Positions 62,766 through 64,000 of a DNA stretch of 64,000 nt are shown here, in pieces. The notes under the pieces were generated by a model that worked only from the letters and a program-made list of their open reading frames with translations, was not told the origin of the DNA and ran no database searches. Location of the stretch: assembly GCA_045106765.1 (NCBI GenBank), contig JBGCFD010000067.1:88858-152857 (forward strand), read 5' to 3'. The stretch comes from CAJQQY01 sp045106765 (lineage in GTDB: Bacteria > Bacteroidota > Bacteroidia > Chitinophagales > Saprospiraceae). Positions within the stretch are counted from its first letter, which is position 1. Each line of letters opens with the position of its first letter. Made by a program: the position numbers and the translations under genes.

Positions 62766-64000
62766 TTATCTTGCTACTGCAAATCTTTTCGAAACCAAGA
62801 AACCTTCTCCTCTCATTTGAATTACATAAAAACCTGTTGGGTAATTAGTCACATTGAAAGAAATATTGTTAGCTGATTCGTAAGTTCCAGTCTGCATTAA
62901 TTTTCCTGTCATATCGAAAATCATTACTTGCGCATCGCCTTGTAATTCTGTTCCTTCGATAGTTACATTTACCAAATCAGTTGCAGGATTAGGAATAACT
63001 TTCACATCATTTACATTAAATGGATTGGTCGTAGAATTTTCGATAGAGAAAGAATAATCACCATTATATTCATCTTCACCAGCAAATGGATTAGTCGTTT
63101 GCAATGAAATAAAATAAGTCCCAGCCATATCAATATTAATGTTATCGCCATCTTGTGAAGCAGCTCCCATAGGAAAATCTACACCTCCCCAGTTAGTTAT
63201 CCAATCATCATCTTTTCTAAATTTAAACTCACCTGCTGTCAAGTCTTGAGTAGTTGTCCATAACCCAACTACTGTTGCATCTTGAACAAAATCAGTATCA
63301 TCATCCCAACCAGCAGATGGAGATGCAGGACCGATAGATCCAATAGAAGCAGGAGTGAAACTATAATCTCCAGTTGTTGAATTAAAAGCAATGGTCCATG
63401 TCCCTGCAAAAACAGTAATATTTTCTCCTGGCATTACAGCATTTCCAGTAGGAAATCCTCCTGGAGTTGTTTCTCCTCCCCAAACATCTATCCAGTCATT
63501 ATCTGCTCGGAATTTCAATTCTCCATCTACCACCGTAATCGTTAATAGCCATTCATTTGGAGCCGCTGGATCTGGATTTTTAAACATATCAATATCATCA
63601 TCCCAGCCACCAACTGCACTACCAATTACTCCAATAGTTGCATAGTCTGCGATTGGGTCTTTGAATTCGTATATTCCTGAAGTATCATTAAACTCTAATC
63701 GATATTCACCTGCAGGGACTATGATGTTTCCTGCTGAATTATCCAATACCGCAGTATCAATTGGAAAATCTTGAGTTCCGTCTGCTCCAAAAGCTAAATC
63801 CCAAGAGCTATCTCCTCTCATTTTCATGGCCCCATCAAACATACCTGTAATCGTCCAAGCATGCACATTCCCACCAAAATTTGTCATGGCCAATTCTGTA
63901 TCCCAAGTTCCTGATGGAGAACCTTCTCCAATCACCCCCATCGTTGTATAAATCGGAATAAAAGATTGAATATTATATTCACCTGTGGCAGTATTTAATT
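62766..64000 (-). CDS. SusE/SusF-like starch-binding protein with T9SS type A sorting domain (partial, N-terminus beyond right edge)
   Basis: The frame stays open to the right edge past an internal ATG at 63941, so at least 411 codons are present and the start lies outside. Repeated modules of about 105 residues each begin 'GVIG..SPSG.WD.D' and end in 'Y.F', with the Trp-rich 'LKFRADNDWIDVWGG' and 'FKFRKDDDWITNWGG' pattern of SusE/SusF glucan-binding domains. The last 75 residues (VKVIPNPATD to the end) form a type A T9SS sorting domain. Known SusE/SusF proteins are outer-membrane lipoproteins, so secretion through T9SS here is a departure. It probably holds starch chains at the cell surface for the GH13 enzyme encoded next door. 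Confidence 0.88.
   Translation of the reverse strand, partial: LNTATGEYNIQSFIPIYTTMGVIGEGSPSGTWDTELAMTNFGGNVHAWTITGMFDGAMKMRGDSSWDLAFGADGTQDFPIDTAVLDNSAGNIIVPAGEYRLEFNDTSGIYEFKDPIADYATIGVIGSAVGGWDDDIDMFKNPDPAAPNEWLLTITVVDGELKFRADNDWIDVWGGETTPGGFPTGNAVMPGENITVFAGTWTIAFNSTTGDYSFTPASIGSIGPASPSAGWDDDTDFVQDATVVGLWTTTQDLTAGEFKFRKDDDWITNWGGVDFPMGAASQDGDNINIDMAGTYFISLQTTNPFAGEDEYNGDYSFSIENSTTNPFNVNDVKVIPNPATDLVNVTIEGTELQGDAQVMIFDMTGKLMQTGTYESANNISFNVTNYPTGFYVIQMRGEGFLVSKRFAVAR

Overview
The window is AT-rich bacterial chromosome from a member of Bacteroidota. The evidence is several secreted proteins ending in type IX secretion (T9SS) type A or type B sorting domains, SprB-like repeats, a SusE/SusF-like protein, LptD of the Bacteroidota type, and promoters close to TTG-N19..23-TAnnTTTG. 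The mix of very large PKD/CUB/SprB surface proteins, CotH-LTD proteins and ABC permease-M1 peptidase fusions suggests a free-living Saprospiria-type organism; the exact genus cannot be read from this sequence. No rRNA, tRNA, CRISPR array, phage gene or transposase gene was seen.

Layout. 1-9 kb: a penicillin/AHL-acylase family enzyme cut by the left edge, a possible small transcript, an unknown helical protein, a T9SS-secreted propeller protein, an aldose-1-epimerase-like protein and an SGNH hydrolase. 9-16.6 kb: a TPR protein and outer-membrane barrel pair, then a four-LysM secreted protein. 17-20 kb: a tight four-gene unit (small barrel, lipoprotein, Crp/Fnr-type regulator, lipoprotein). 21-28.5 kb: a 2095-residue secreted protein that joins a thioredoxin fold to about ten SprB-like and eleven PKD-like repeats, then an outer-membrane barrel. 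28.7-33.3 kb: an ABC ATPase followed by an ABC permease fused to an M1-type metallopeptidase. 33.4-41 kb: a carboxypeptidase-regulatory-domain protein, a 1630-residue CUB/PKD protein and a DoxX/MauE-like membrane protein. 41-49 kb: an envelope cluster (EamA transporter, LptD, N-acetylmuramoyl-L-alanine amidase, MCE/MlaD protein, MurB). 49-56 kb: small membrane proteins, a T9SS type B protein, a CotH/LTD protein and a frameshifted secreted protein. 56-64 kb: Tex, a phytanoyl-CoA-dioxygenase-like enzyme and the edge of a starch/maltodextrin locus (GH13 enzyme, esterase, SusE/F-like protein cut by the right edge).

Most genes are followed by clear A-tract/stem/T-tract intrinsic terminators. Standing apart from these are six intergenic palindromes in four sequence families. 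Their arms are built from short iterated motifs (ACGTTnn, GACT, ACATAG, CACGAATT). Four of the six begin at a stop codon or within a base or two of one. Three of the four families have T-tracts outside the left arm and A-tracts outside the right arm, the reverse of an intrinsic terminator. Two copies of one family show paired compensatory base changes. These elements are the most unusual structure in the window and are described in the findings.
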